The notes: generated by a model not told the origin, from the sequence alone. Shown: positions 39,097-48,088, counted from the stretch's first letter. The stretch is 52,013 bases of DNA from an uncultured Oscillospiraceae bacterium (GCA_944387625.1 CALXFQ010000004.1:1-52013); one strand, 5' to 3'. Numbers and translations: made by a program.

Positions 39097-42000
39097 GGCG
39101 GGAAACCTCCTTTTCTACTCGCTCCCAAAACTCCGTGGAAGTCATGGCCTTGTAGTCCCGGCGGCCCTCCACGGTGTCGGCGTGACACACCGCCCCATAA
39201 GGGCAGTAGGCGCAGGCATCGTGGCTGGTCCCCCGGGTGTAGGGGTCCGGGTCCACCTGCCCGGAAGCGATGGTGTCCACCATCTGGGTCAGGACCTGGA
39301 ACACATAGCTCCGCAGAAGCCGAAGCTGCTGCCGGTCGGCGATGTCCCCGGAGAGGGTGCCGTCCCGCTTTCGGTCACAGCACAATGTGGGCATATCCTC
39401 TCTGGGGTCCATGGCTGTCAGGCAAAGCTCCTCCGACAGCAGCAAGCCCCGGCGGACCCAGTTTTTCCGCCGCTCTCCCGATTCGTCCTCCCCCGGGCCG
39501 TCCAGGGTCACATAGGGGACCCGGGCCGGGAAATACTGGACACCGGCCGCTATCCGCTTTTCGCCTAAAAGGGCCTCTCCTCCCTGTTCCAACGCGAACA
39601 GGTACAGAAGCATCTGTAAGCCCACGCCGTTGAACACATCACAGTAGTCAAAGCTCTTCTTCCCGGTCTTGTAATCCACCACACGGAAATAGGTGGTGTC
39701 CCCTACCTGATATCGGTCCACCCGGTCCACAAAGCCCTGGAGCTGGGCCTCCATCTGCTCTGAGGGGATCTGGATCGGGGACATGGCCGGCTCCTTCGCC
39801 TCTTCCTGCTTCCCACTGCCGAAATACAGCTCGAAAGCCGCCGGATGGAACTGGCTGACGCTCAGTTCCTCCCAGAGCTGTCGGACCACCAGGTCCAGCT
39901 CCTGAACATTCCGCCGGAAAAGGTAAGCCACCCTTTTTGAGTCCAGAGCGCTGAAATGCTCCTGGATGTACTGATCGGAGTGCTTTTTTGCCAGGTCCAG
40001 CGTTTCCTCCAAACTGACCTGGTGGAAGCCGCCCAAGGCCATCACATCTCTTGCCGTTTCTTCCAGCACGGCGTGGACGTAGGTGCCGAACTCCGCCGGG
40101 TCTACCTCTGCCTCCTTCCGTTCCCTGGCCCGCAGACCGTATTTCAGGAAATAGGCCAGCTTGCACTCCGCCTGCCGGTCCACCTGGGAGGCAGACAGGG
40201 TCAGCTTTTTTCCGTACAGACGGTCCACGTTCTCCCGGCAGATCGTACCAAGGGCAAAGTCCCGGTGGGAGAGCGCCTGGGAATAGAGCGTTTCCAGCCC
40301 CAGCGCCCCGGCCCGATCCGCTTCGTTCCACTTGGCAAGATAACAGGCCGCCTCAAACGGATCTGCCGTAGCAGGAAGGACCGGCGCTTCCCTATCGCCG
40401 CCGGCCAGGTCCCGAAGACGGCGGTACACATAAGAGGGCTGATCGTCGGCGCAGGATACACGGATCGTTTCCGAAGCGCCGCAAAACACGCCGTAGACCT
40501 CGGCAAAGCTGGCCTGGATCGCCTCCAAAGCGCCCCCGGTGATCGGTACATCCAGGCTTCGCAGCGCCACCCGCTCCTGGTCCGTCAGCACTCCCTGGGA
40601 TTCGCCGTAGGCGGGCAGGAGCCCTTCGCTGGCGCCCAGCACGAACAGGTGCTTTCCACGCTGGCAGCGCATGGCCGTCACCGGCCCCACCGTCACCGAG
40701 TCCAGCACCGTGGGGATGGTGCCGACATCATACTGCTCCAACAGCAGCGTCAGCAGCCGGAGGAAGGCCTCCCCTTCCCACACCGTCTGTCCCAGCACAT
40801 CATACATCTGTTCCAGCGCCGAGATCAAGATCTCCCACAGCTGGTTCAGGATCTGGGCGCTTCGGTCATCTCCTGCCGCTTCCAAGTCCTCCGCCAGTTC
40901 CGACAGCCGCTCTTCCAGCCGGATATCCACCAGGAAGGCATACAGCGCCTCCACCTGATCTTTTAGCTTCACCCCGGACCGAAGTCCCCGGCGGAGCCGG
41001 TCCAGAGGATCCGTGACCAGCTTCCGCCCTTCCTCGATCTTAGCAAGGCGCTGGGCGGCCCGGTCGTCCCAAACGCCGCTTAAGCCGTCTGGATGCTCCT
41101 TCCAGGGCTGGAGCCAGCGGTTGCCGCTGACGCCCCAGACCACCGCGTAATTCTCCATCTGGTCGTACAGATCCTGGCTCACCGGGGAGAGCGTGGACCG
41201 CAGATACCTGAGCACGCTTTTTCGGTCGAAGCCGTCGAGCACCGCCTCCAGAGCGGCGATCACCGTAGTCACCGCCCCCTTGTCCAAGATCCCTTCCGTG
41301 CCGGACAGATATACCGGGATCTGGCAGCGCTTGAACACCAGGCCGATCACGTTTCGATAAGCGGCCATATCCGTGCATACCAGGCTGATGTCCCGGTAGC
41401 GGCAGCCGCCTCGGACCAGCGCCTGGATGTCCCGAGCCGCCGCCTGGCACTCCTGCCATATGGACCCGGCATGGCGCGCCAGGAGCCTTCCCTCCAGCGC
41501 CGGGTCCGGGCTGATCGGCCCCTGGAAGAGCTGGTCCCACACCGACACCAGGGGGGTCTGCCTGGGCAGGACTTGGGTATACTTTACCTCCACACCGGCA
41601 CGCCGGGCGCATTTTACCAGCTCTGATGCCGTCTGGCCTGCCTTCTCGAAGGCCAGGCGCTTGGAGCCTACCGTATCGCAGTTCAGGCTCACCACCACCT
41701 GGGGGCAGACCCGGATCAGATGCTCCACCACAGCCAGGTTTTGCCGGGTCAGGTCCGGGAAGCCGTCTATGTAAAAGACCCGGTCCGCCGCGAAGTCGCT
41801 GTCTTCCAATTGTTCCAAGACCCACTCCATCTGGTCCCGTGGATCTCGCTTGCCCCGGCGGCACAGCGCGTCGTAGCTCTCCAGCAGCAGCGACAGCTCC
41901 TCCAGCTTCTGGGCCAGCACCCCTTCGGTCCGCTGGGAGGCGGCTTTCAGGTCTGTCCCGTCGATCCGGCAGCGCTTAAACTCGTCCACCGCGTCCACCA

Positions 42001-42358
42001 TTTGAAGGAGAAATTCCGGCCTGGTCTGCACAGAGGCATAGGCCTTGAGCTTGCTGTGGAGCTGCCGGGCCGCCGCCGCCATGGCAACCACCCGGCCGCC
42101 ATCGTCCAAACATTGGAGCGCGGCGCTGCCCACGCTGTCGGATATCCGGCGGGCCAGTCGGGTGAAGGACAGGACTTCCGCGTAGCGGCTGGCCGTATCC
42201 CCCGCCGCGGCACACAGCCGCCGCTCCATATCATGGCTGATCAGCTCCGGCACCAGGCAGATCCGGCCCCCTTTTCTGGCCGCCACGTCTGCCGAGAGCC
42301 TGCGCAGGATCTCATCGGTATTGGCGATATGATCTTTTCCCAGGATCAGTTCCAGCAT
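39089..42358 (-). CDS. addB: ATP-dependent nuclease subunit B (AddB)
   Basis: The 1089-residue partner of AddA recognises Chi and carries a second nuclease. The N-terminal helicase-like part is typical (LELILGKDHIANTDEILRRL, CLVPELISHDMER). The C-terminal nuclease has RVVDYKTGKKSFD. Four cysteines that would hold the iron-sulfur staple are Cys732 (QAECKLAYF) and Cys1049, Cys1052 and Cys1058 (ACAYCPYGAVC). The ATG has GGTGG just upstream. It leads the addB-addA operon. Confidence 0.95.
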   Translation of the reverse strand: MLELILGKDHIANTDEILRRLSADVAARKGGRICLVPELISHDMERRLCAAAGDTASRYAEVLSFTRLARRISDSVGSAALQCLDDGGRVVAMAAAARQLHSKLKAYASVQTRPEFLLQMVDAVDEFKRCRIDGTDLKAASQRTEGVLAQKLEELSLLLESYDALCRRGKRDPRDQMEWVLEQLEDSDFAADRVFYIDGFPDLTRQNLAVVEHLIRVCPQVVVSLNCDTVGSKRLAFEKAGQTASELVKCARRAGVEVKYTQVLPRQTPLVSVWDQLFQGPISPDPALEGRLLARHAGSIWQECQAAARDIQALVRGGCRYRDISLVCTDMAAYRNVIGLVFKRCQIPVYLSGTEGILDKGAVTTVIAALEAVLDGFDRKSVLRYLRSTLSPVSQDLYDQMENYAVVWGVSGNRWLQPWKEHPDGLSGVWDDRAAQRLAKIEEGRKLVTDPLDRLRRGLRSGVKLKDQVEALYAFLVDIRLEERLSELAEDLEAAGDDRSAQILNQLWEILISALEQMYDVLGQTVWEGEAFLRLLTLLLEQYDVGTIPTVLDSVTVGPVTAMRCQRGKHLFVLGASEGLLPAYGESQGVLTDQERVALRSLDVPITGGALEAIQASFAEVYGVFCGASETIRVSCADDQPSYVYRRLRDLAGGDREAPVLPATADPFEAACYLAKWNEADRAGALGLETLYSQALSHRDFALGTICRENVDRLYGKKLTLSASQVDRQAECKLAYFLKYGLRARERKEAEVDPAEFGTYVHAVLEETARDVMALGGFHQVSLEETLDLAKKHSDQYIQEHFSALDSKRVAYLFRRNVQELDLVVRQLWEELSVSQFHPAAFELYFGSGKQEEAKEPAMSPIQIPSEQMEAQLQGFVDRVDRYQVGDTTYFRVVDYKTGKKSFDYCDVFNGVGLQMLLYLFALEQGGEALLGEKRIAAGVQYFPARVPYVTLDGPGEDESGERRKNWVRRGLLLSEELCLTAMDPREDMPTLCCDRKRDGTLSGDIADRQQLRLLRSYVFQVLTQMVDTIASGQVDPDPYTRGTSHDACAYCPYGAVCHADTVEGRRDYKAMTSTEFWERVEKEVSRHG

Positions 42359-42388
42359 TGGACCACCGTCTTTCGTCGAGATGGTACC

Positions 42389-42397
42389 ATTCTATCA
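42389..42397 (-). promoter_or_regulatory. extended -10 promoter of addB-addA
   Basis: Minus strand TGA-TAGAAT (42397-42389). No good -35 lies 16-18 bases upstream, so it would depend on the extended -10. Confidence 0.45.
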
Positions 42398-42426
42398 CAG
42401 AAAGTGTCCAAATAATAGGCCACGGA

Positions 42427-43035
42427 TCATCTGTGGAAGAAATTTTCCACCCGGCCCAGCCAGTCCAGGATCCAAAACCGGATCTCATAGCCCTCCTGGC
42501 CGGTGATGGCACCGCTAAGGCTCTGGGAGAACCCGGCGCCGGTGGCCACATCCTCCACCTGCTGAGATGCCGCCGGTACACATAGCCCGGGAAATACCAC
42601 GCACCACCAGTTTCTGCCGCTTCCTTCGCCGATCGTCACCCGCAGGGAATCGTACACCCCTGCCGGGAGGGTGAAGGTATCATATTCCCTTTTGGGAAAC
42701 TCCTCCTGGGATAAGCGCACAGTGGCCCGGTCCGTGGAGCCGGCCTGGATCAGCACCTGGTCTGCCGCCTCCTTTAACTGCGGGAGCAATTCCTCCACCG
42801 CGTCCTCCGCCGCGTCCTTGTCCGGGGCCTGGCTCACCGCCTCCTGGACCGCCTGGAGCACCGCGTCCCGGACCTGGAGCTTCAGCTCCTGGTCCTCCTG
42901 GGCATCGGAAGCGCCCACCACATGGAGCCGCAGCACCTGCTCTTCCAGAAGCTGCTTGTCCCGGACCACGGACACCATGTAAAACGCGGCCGCCACCAGC
43001 GCCAGGGCCAGCAAGCATTTCAACATTTTGAACAT
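42427..43035 (-). CDS. spoIIR: Stage II sporulation protein R
   Basis: The 202-residue secreted forespore signal activates SpoIIGA in the mother cell and so triggers pro-sigma-E cleavage. One N-terminal helix (MLKCLLALALVAAAFYMVSVV) serves as signal sequence. The family core is RLHVVGASDAQEDQELKLQVRDAVL, and LPAGVYDSLRVTIGEGSGRNWWCVVFP is diagnostic. The start is uncertain: GTG 43044, ATG 43035 and ATG 43026 are all in frame, and no strong ribosome binding site exists because the start falls in the U-run of the ispE terminator. It likely has its own forespore promoter. SpoIIGA and SigE, its targets, are in the same window. Confidence 0.93.
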   Translation of the reverse strand: MFKMLKCLLALALVAAAFYMVSVVRDKQLLEEQVLRLHVVGASDAQEDQELKLQVRDAVLQAVQEAVSQAPDKDAAEDAVEELLPQLKEAADQVLIQAGSTDRATVRLSQEEFPKREYDTFTLPAGVYDSLRVTIGEGSGRNWWCVVFPGLCVPAASQQVEDVATGAGFSQSLSGAITGQEGYEIRFWILDWLGRVENFFHR

Positions 43036-43043
43036 AAAAAACA

Positions 43044-43076
43044 CCGTCCATACTAGGATAAGCCCAGTATGGACGG
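43044..43076 (-). terminator. ispE terminator, overlapping spoIIR control region
   Basis: Minus strand CCGTCCATACT stem (11 perfect pairs, extended by three inner pairs) with a short loop, followed by TGTTTTTTATG. The T-run is contiguous with the spoIIR start. Confidence 0.85.
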
Positions 43077-43094
43077 CATTCGGGAAACTTATAC
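43065..43094 (-). promoter_or_regulatory. candidate forespore (sigma-F/G) promoter of spoIIR
   Basis: Minus strand GTATA (43094-43090), 18 bases, CATACTG (43071-43065). This fits the sigma-G pattern GnATR-N18-CATnnTA except for the last base, and its -35 also fits sigma-F (GywTA). spoIIR is sigma-F controlled in Bacillus. The promoter overlaps the ispE stop and terminator. Confidence 0.5.
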
Positions 43095-43946
43095 AGGTTT
43101 GGCGATAAATACCTGGGGATAATTGGGCCGGAGCATCTGGCAGATCACCGCGGCGATCTCAAATTCGGAGACCATGCAGTATACCGCCGAGCCGGAGCCG
43201 GTCATTTGGTGGCCCACAGAGCCATAGTTGTAAAACAGGGACTTGATGTAGTTCAGCTCCAAATGATCCTCCGTGACCACCGGATCGAACACATTGCACA
43301 GGTTCTGCCCCACCCGGCTCAGGTCCCCGGCAAGAAGGGCCGACTCCATTGCCTGGTGGTCCGGCCGGTGGGCGATCTGCTTTTGATCGATCGCCTGGAA
43401 CAGTTCCGGGGTGGAGATGGAAAACGCCGGCTTTACCACCACGAAGACGCAATCAGGCATATCCGGGAGCTTCCGCATCCGCTCTCCACGGCCCTCACAC
43501 ATCATGGTGCCGCCTACCACACAGAAAGGAACGTCGCTGCCCACCTGTGCGCCCAGTTCCGCCAGAGCCATGATCGACAGCGGCTCCCCGTAGTGCCGGT
43601 TCAGTCCCCGAAGGACCGCCGCCGCGTCGGCGCTGCCGCCGCCCAGCCCCGCCTGGCTGGGGATCCGCTTGGTGATGTGGATCGTCAGTCCCTCCGGATC
43701 CTTGCCCATGGCGTCGCAGTAGATCTGGGCCGCTTTCCAGGCCAGGTTCCGCTGGTCTGTAGGGATCCCCTCCTTGTCGCACAAAAGCGCCCAAGGCTCC
43801 CCGGTGCCGATATCCAGCCGGATATCGTCCCGCAGGGAGATGGTCTGCATCACGCTTTTTAAGTCATGATAACCGTCAGGCCGCTTTCCCAGCACATCCA
43901 GCGTCAGATTGACCTTGGCATAAGCAGGTTCGTATATGGTGGTCAT
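43089..43946 (-). CDS. ispE: 4-diphosphocytidyl-2-C-methyl-D-erythritol kinase
   Basis: The 285-residue GHMP kinase phosphorylates CDP-ME in the MEP isoprenoid pathway. Marks are AYAKVNLTLDVLGKRPDGYHDL at the start, the ATP-binding PSQAGLGGGSADAAAVL, and the C-terminal GHQMTGSGSAVYCM. The ATG overlaps the upstream DUF1015 stop as ATGA. dxr and ispG of the same pathway lie 26-29 kb away in this window. Confidence 0.96.
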   Translation of the reverse strand: MTTIYEPAYAKVNLTLDVLGKRPDGYHDLKSVMQTISLRDDIRLDIGTGEPWALLCDKEGIPTDQRNLAWKAAQIYCDAMGKDPEGLTIHITKRIPSQAGLGGGSADAAAVLRGLNRHYGEPLSIMALAELGAQVGSDVPFCVVGGTMMCEGRGERMRKLPDMPDCVFVVVKPAFSISTPELFQAIDQKQIAHRPDHQAMESALLAGDLSRVGQNLCNVFDPVVTEDHLELNYIKSLFYNYGSVGHQMTGSGSAVYCMVSEFEIAAVICQMLRPNYPQVFIAKPV

Positions 43947-45172
43947 CGTAGTTTCCTTCCTTCGATATAGTATTTTTTCTCTCGGGCCTGGCCGATGGAG
44001 AAGGTCTTCGGCGGCAGTACACCGCCCCGGATCATCTCCCGGAACAGAACGTTTTTATTAAGCGGCGGCAGGAGCAGGCCCAGCGCCCCAGGCTGACTGG
44101 CCGCTTGACAAAGGGCCTGGCGGCCGTGGATGTAGTCCATGTTCCCGGGATGATCTTTCAGATACGCATCCAGCAAAGGCTGGAGGGCCGCCACCGCCAG
44201 TTCCCGGTCTGCCTGGGCAAGGGTCAGCGTGCCGGATCGGTCCCCTCCGATCCACTCGATCTGAAGAGCCTCCGGGGCTTGGGCCGCGGCCAGGGACCGC
44301 AAAAGCTCATCCACATCCACTTGCGTAACGAGGCGGTGGATCGGGTGGAAGATCACCGCCGGATCTTGCAGATCCACCAGCTCTACCAGGGCGTACCTGG
44401 CAGGATGGGAAGACATATCACGCTGGGGGTGGGCCGCTTTCAGCGCCTCATAGGCGGCCTTTGCGGTAGCCAGGGCGTGGTTCCCATCGCCCACCGCCAG
44501 GACCACCGGCGCGTCGGTCAGCCCCCGGTATCTGCCAGACACCTGCCGGACATACGCGGCAAAGCGGCGGTCAAAGGCCCGTGCCTGGTCCTGAGGCACC
44601 AGATAGCCCCGGATCCGGCCTCCCTGCTCCATCAGCTCCAGATCGTACAGCAGGGGCATCTCCTCCCGGCATTGACGTAGCGGCGAAAGGAGCGCGTCCT
44701 CCGGGTCGTCACACAGCATGAGCACATGGGACAGCTCCAGGCAGGCCCCCTGGCGCATGGCTTTCCGGGCCTGGACCCGTTCCGGCACCGTGCGCTCGGT
44801 GGCACGGATCGGCGAGGCCGAGCCTGGGTCGGGATCGAAGTGCTCCAGGTCCAGCGCGCCCACCAGGCCCAGGCGAAGGCGGCCATCGCCCAACGTCCGC
44901 TCCACCAGGATATAGGACTTGGGCAGGGCGCGAAAAACATCCCCTGCCAGATATGCCTCCATGGCGGCATGGATCTGCTTCGGAGAAGTCCCATGGGCCA
45001 GCTCCGCCTCCGGCAAGATCAAATGGATGGCGGAGGGACCGTCCCCGGCCCGAGCGCGCACCCGGTGCCAGTAGGCAGGGTCGGAGGTGAACTGGTCGCA
45101 GGCGATCACCGGCCAGCTCTGGAGCAGGTCTTCTCTGGGCAACAGGATATCCGCAGGTCCAAACAGCGCCAT
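43943..45172 (-). CDS. DUF1015 family protein
   Basis: The 409-residue protein belongs to DUF1015, a widespread family without a settled function. Typical segments are the N-terminal VIACDQFTSDPAYWHRV, the YLVPQDQARAFDRRF region, and LAVGDGNHALATAKAAYE, whose GDGNH is the best-kept motif. No signal peptide is present. In other Firmicutes DUF1015 genes can sit with serine-biosynthesis genes; here it precedes ispE with a four-base overlap. The ATG follows AAGGAGGT at 8 bases. Confidence 0.9.
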   Translation of the reverse strand: MALFGPADILLPREDLLQSWPVIACDQFTSDPAYWHRVRARAGDGPSAIHLILPEAELAHGTSPKQIHAAMEAYLAGDVFRALPKSYILVERTLGDGRLRLGLVGALDLEHFDPDPGSASPIRATERTVPERVQARKAMRQGACLELSHVLMLCDDPEDALLSPLRQCREEMPLLYDLELMEQGGRIRGYLVPQDQARAFDRRFAAYVRQVSGRYRGLTDAPVVLAVGDGNHALATAKAAYEALKAAHPQRDMSSHPARYALVELVDLQDPAVIFHPIHRLVTQVDVDELLRSLAAAQAPEALQIEWIGGDRSGTLTLAQADRELAVAALQPLLDAYLKDHPGNMDYIHGRQALCQAASQPGALGLLLPPLNKNVLFREMIRGGVLPPKTFSIGQAREKKYYIEGRKLR

Positions 45173-45199
45173 AGACGCGCACCTCCTTTTTCACTGGAT

Positions 45200-45228
45200 A
45201 TTATAGCCGGAAAGCTACCACGCGTCAA
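45200..45228 (-). promoter_or_regulatory. sigma-A promoter of DUF1015-ispE
   Basis: Minus strand TTGACG (45228-45223), 17 bases, TATAAT (45205-45200), divergent from the next promoter. Confidence 0.85.
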
Positions 45229-45252
45229 TCTTGAAAGTACGCGCCCCGGCCA

Positions 45253-45281
45253 TTGTAAATGCGAAGAGGATATGCTATGAT
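45253..45281 (+). promoter_or_regulatory. sigma-A promoter of the orphan membrane-anchored protein
   Basis: TTGTAA (45253-45258), 17 bases, and an extended -10 TGC-TATGAT (45276-45281). Confidence 0.75.
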
Positions 45282-45308
45282 ATCCAAAAACGGAGAGGAG
45301 GTATGGAT

Positions 45309-46181
45309 ATGGCCCATAAAAAGACCGGGAAGCGCTCCATCGCGGTCCGGGCGGTCGCTGTGATCGGGGCGGTGGTCCTCCTCCTGACGATCGGATGGTC
45401 TACCAACTGGTTGGGCTATTACGGTCCCACCACCAAGATCATGCTGGCGGCGAAGAAGACCCTGGATAAAAGCTCCTTTACCGCCCAGATCCAACTGACT
45501 GTAGGCCAGTTCGACCCGGACCCTTATACCCTGGCCTTCTCCATCGATCCCGGCCACCGGGAACTGATCATGACCCTGGCCGACAGCAATGGCACTCTCC
45601 AATGCGCCATCTACGACGGCTTCTGGATCCAACGCACCGGCTCTTTGGGCCGGTATCAGGCCACGGACATCTCCCATCATCTGGACGCGCTTTTCGATCA
45701 TGCCCAGGACCTGGATCTGGAGGAACTGCTCCGCGCCATCGACGAAGAGCTGTACCTTCAGGCCCGGGAAGCAGTGGACTTTCAAAAGGCGACGGAGTAT
45801 CTTCCCGCCCTTTACCGGCAGTGGAACCAGCCCAAATTCCTGAAAGAGGCCCTGGGGATGACCAAGGAAAAAGAGAACGGCGTCAGCTGCTACCGCTTCC
45901 GGCCGGATACCCGCCAGGTCCTGACGGCCAGCCTTGCCTGCTTCGAGGAAGCGTTTTTGGACCCGGACCGATACGAAGACGCGGTCCAAGCCCTGGAACA
46001 GGAAGGGTCTGACCATCAGACGCAGATCTGCTTCTTGCTGTCAAAGGGGTATCTGACCGGGCTGGACATCCAGACCCAGATCCAGGAGCGGGCGGTGAAG
46101 ATCTGTCTGCGGCTCGATCAGATCGGCAGCACCGCCATCGACACCGCGGCGCTGGAGGATATCCTGGACCGATGCCGGTGA
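45309..46181 (+). CDS. hypothetical membrane-anchored extracellular protein
   Basis: A 290-residue protein with a basic N-terminus, one membrane helix (about 12-29, AVRAVAVIGAVVLLLTIGW) and an outside domain of about 250 residues. The N-terminal part of that domain (SSFTAQIQLTVGQFDPDPYTLAFSID) alternates strands as in LolA/LprG-like lipid or signal-binding folds, but I do not recognise a family and there is no lipobox. The ATG 45309 sits six bases after GAGGAGGT; ATG 45303 is too close. It stands alone with its own promoter. Confidence 0.75.
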   Translation: MAHKKTGKRSIAVRAVAVIGAVVLLLTIGWSTNWLGYYGPTTKIMLAAKKTLDKSSFTAQIQLTVGQFDPDPYTLAFSIDPGHRELIMTLADSNGTLQCAIYDGFWIQRTGSLGRYQATDISHHLDALFDHAQDLDLEELLRAIDEELYLQAREAVDFQKATEYLPALYRQWNQPKFLKEALGMTKEKENGVSCYRFRPDTRQVLTASLACFEEAFLDPDRYEDAVQALEQEGSDHQTQICFLLSKGYLTGLDIQTQIQERAVKICLRLDQIGSTAIDTAALEDILDRCR

Positions 46182-46297
46182 TCTTCCCCGCGCCCTGAAA
46201 AAGATCCGCACTTTCCCCATTTTTCGATGGAATTTGTGTGGTCCATAGGCTATCGTGATAGACGGTGGGCATACTCCCATATTGCGACAGCCCCCAT

Positions 46298-46330
46298 ACC
46301 GCCGCTTCGTCTCTCCCACGAAGCGGCGGT
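46298..46330. repeat. perfect 13-bp inverted repeat between convergent genes
   Basis: ACCGCCGCTTCGT and its complement around a seven-base loop. The plus strand continues AACTATTTTC, the minus strand TATGGGGGC. It probably acts as a terminator for the plus-strand gene or as a 3' end stabiliser for the minus-strand one. The rest of 46182-46297 holds nothing I can name. Confidence 0.55.
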
Positions 46331-46338
46331 AACTATTT

Positions 46339-47835
46339 TCAGACTACAGGGATCAGCAGCATGGCATCGTCCGTCGGTTCCTCCGTCAGACCGTTGGCCT
46401 TGCTGATCGCCTCCACCGTGGAGCCGCATCCCTTGGCCAGCGCCCACAAAGACCGGCCCCCGGACCGGCGCATGATCACGGAAGGTCTGCCGGGATCGGG
46501 CTGTGTCTGGTCCCCCAGGTCCAGGGCCGTGACCATGGTCATGCCGTCCCGGGCGCAGATCCTGGTCTGGACCGTCAGTTCCAGCCGCAGATCCATCTGC
46601 TCAGGCCCGACCGTGACCACCGGCGCGGCAGCCCCTGCCAGCTCCGCGATCACCAAAGACCCCTCCGAAGCGGTATGCTCCACCACCTGGCTGAACGAGC
46701 CTGTACCCGATTGCAGCTTGCCGGACTGGTCCAGATATGCCACCCCCACCGTGCCGCTGACTTCCAGTTCATACAGATCTCCTGCCCGGCGGATCCTGGG
46801 CTGGGGATGGCAGATCCAGGCATCCACCACTTGGGAGGCGCTGCCGGATACCGTCCCTTCACAGCGGATCGTTTCCGTACACTGGTCCAAGATCGCGGGA
46901 AGCTCCATAGGCTCCTGCCTGGGCTGGACCGTACGGCAAACGCTGTAAGCGTCCTCGATCAGCTCCACCATCACACAGTCCCAGATCACATACTGTGCCG
47001 TCACGCCACAGCGGATCTGGAGCTTCCCCTCCTGCAGCTCGTGCTCCAGGTTGGTCAGCGCCGGGGTCACCGACACCGTGGCCTCTTTCTCATAGTCCCG
47101 GTCCAGGTCCGAGAACTGGGAAAAAGGCGCTTCCAGGTCCGCGCTGTGCAGCTGTCCGTCCACGCCCTGATAGCACAGGTGGATCTGCAGGACGCCCCGC
47201 ATCACCGTCTTGTTGCCTACCACGCTGGGGTGGTCCATCCTGGGGACCACCTGCAGTCCCCAGATCTTCTCCGGCGCTTCCCCGCCGGCAGGCAGCGTCA
47301 GCTCTTCGTCCACCAGAAAACTCTTCTCTCCCGCCTCTGCCGGCAGCACCATGGGATAGCGCCTGCGCAGGAGCTGAACATCCTCCGGCAGCTGTCCCGG
47401 GATCGCCACCGCCGCGTCCGAAGGTTCCATCGCCTCGATCAGCGCGCTGACCACCCCCCGGATCATCATCTTTCTGGGGGAGATGGTCCGGCCGTCCAGG
47501 CTCCTCAGCTCCAGGGCACAGCGGATCGAGCCTTCCCGCTGAGAGCCGGACAGGCTGCCCTTGAACTGGACCGGGATCCAGCTCTCGATCATCTGCTGCC
47601 CGGTGCCGTCTGCCGGTACGTAGATCGCCCAGACCATGACTCCGCCGGAGATGGTCACGCTGTCGCCCATCCACTCCTTGCCGCGCAGGACGCACTGTCC
47701 CCGGACGGACAGGATGCTGCCGATATCCGGCATCTCGTCCCCCAGCCGCACCTCCTGGGTCTGTTCCCGGTCCTGGACCTGCCAAAGGGCCCGCTTCAGG
47801 CAGGGCACCGTCTGCTTCTCAAAAGGTCGTTCCAT
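46339..47835 (-). CDS. SPOCS (DUF3794)-LysM spore envelope protein, SipL-like
   Basis: The 498-residue protein has repeated SPOCS/DUF3794 modules (for example LGDEMPDIGSILSVRGQ; VVGNKTVMRGVLQIHLCYQG; IRCEGTVSGSASQVVDAW) and a C-terminal LysM of about 45 residues (GGRSLWALAKGCGSTVEAISKANGL...LLIPVV). This layout matches SipL of Clostridioides difficile, which binds SpoIVA to assemble the coat. It is cytoplasmic in the mother cell, so no signal peptide is expected or seen. The ATG at 47835 follows GAGAGGA. Expression by sigma-E would be expected, but no convincing sigma-E promoter was found. Confidence 0.87.
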   Translation of the reverse strand: MERPFEKQTVPCLKRALWQVQDREQTQEVRLGDEMPDIGSILSVRGQCVLRGKEWMGDSVTISGGVMVWAIYVPADGTGQQMIESWIPVQFKGSLSGSQREGSIRCALELRSLDGRTISPRKMMIRGVVSALIEAMEPSDAAVAIPGQLPEDVQLLRRRYPMVLPAEAGEKSFLVDEELTLPAGGEAPEKIWGLQVVPRMDHPSVVGNKTVMRGVLQIHLCYQGVDGQLHSADLEAPFSQFSDLDRDYEKEATVSVTPALTNLEHELQEGKLQIRCGVTAQYVIWDCVMVELIEDAYSVCRTVQPRQEPMELPAILDQCTETIRCEGTVSGSASQVVDAWICHPQPRIRRAGDLYELEVSGTVGVAYLDQSGKLQSGTGSFSQVVEHTASEGSLVIAELAGAAAPVVTVGPEQMDLRLELTVQTRICARDGMTMVTALDLGDQTQPDPGRPSVIMRRSGGRSLWALAKGCGSTVEAISKANGLTEEPTDDAMLLIPVV

Positions 47836-47899
47836 TTGGATCCTCTCCTTATCACACATTTTCCGTACATCCTATTCCCGGGTGGACAGGTTTATGCCC

Positions 47900-48049
47900 C
47901 TATTTTTTTGCCAGGACCAGCACCCCCGCGCCAAGAGCCAGGATCCCAAAACAGACCTGCCAAAAATGAGAATCGATCCATACCGACGCCAGTAGCCCCA
48001 AGCCAAAGCCCAGCAAGGCCAGGCCCCGGAGCTGATCCTTTCGGCACAT
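47900..48049 (-). CDS. 49-aa small membrane protein
   Basis: A short ORF (MCRKDQLRGLALLGFGLGLL...VLVLAKK) with two hydrophobic segments around a WIDSHFW turn, a likely hairpin membrane protein with both ends inside. Similar small CRK-starting proteins are, as far as I recall, found in Clostridia without known role. AGGGGGTG lies five bases before the ATG but inside the 3' arm of the PBP terminator hairpin. It is 64 bases upstream of the SipL-like gene, so it may share its transcript. Confidence 0.65.
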   Translation of the reverse strand: MCRKDQLRGLALLGFGLGLLASVWIDSHFWQVCFGILALGAGVLVLAKK

Positions 48050-48054
48050 GAAAA

Positions 48055-48084
48055 CACCCCCTGCATGACTTTACGCAGGGGGTG
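48055..48084 (-). terminator. terminator of the nfo-SEDS-PBP unit
   Basis: A 10-bp CACCCCCTGC stem with a ten-base loop, followed on the minus strand by TTTTC. It contains the ribosome binding site of the 49-aa ORF. Confidence 0.75.
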
Positions 48085-48088
48085 GGGC

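Noticed and set aside
47836..47899. sigma-E promoter for the SipL-like gene
   Set aside because: CATAAAC and GAATAG elements are present but spacing and -10 fit are poor, so I did not list a promoter.
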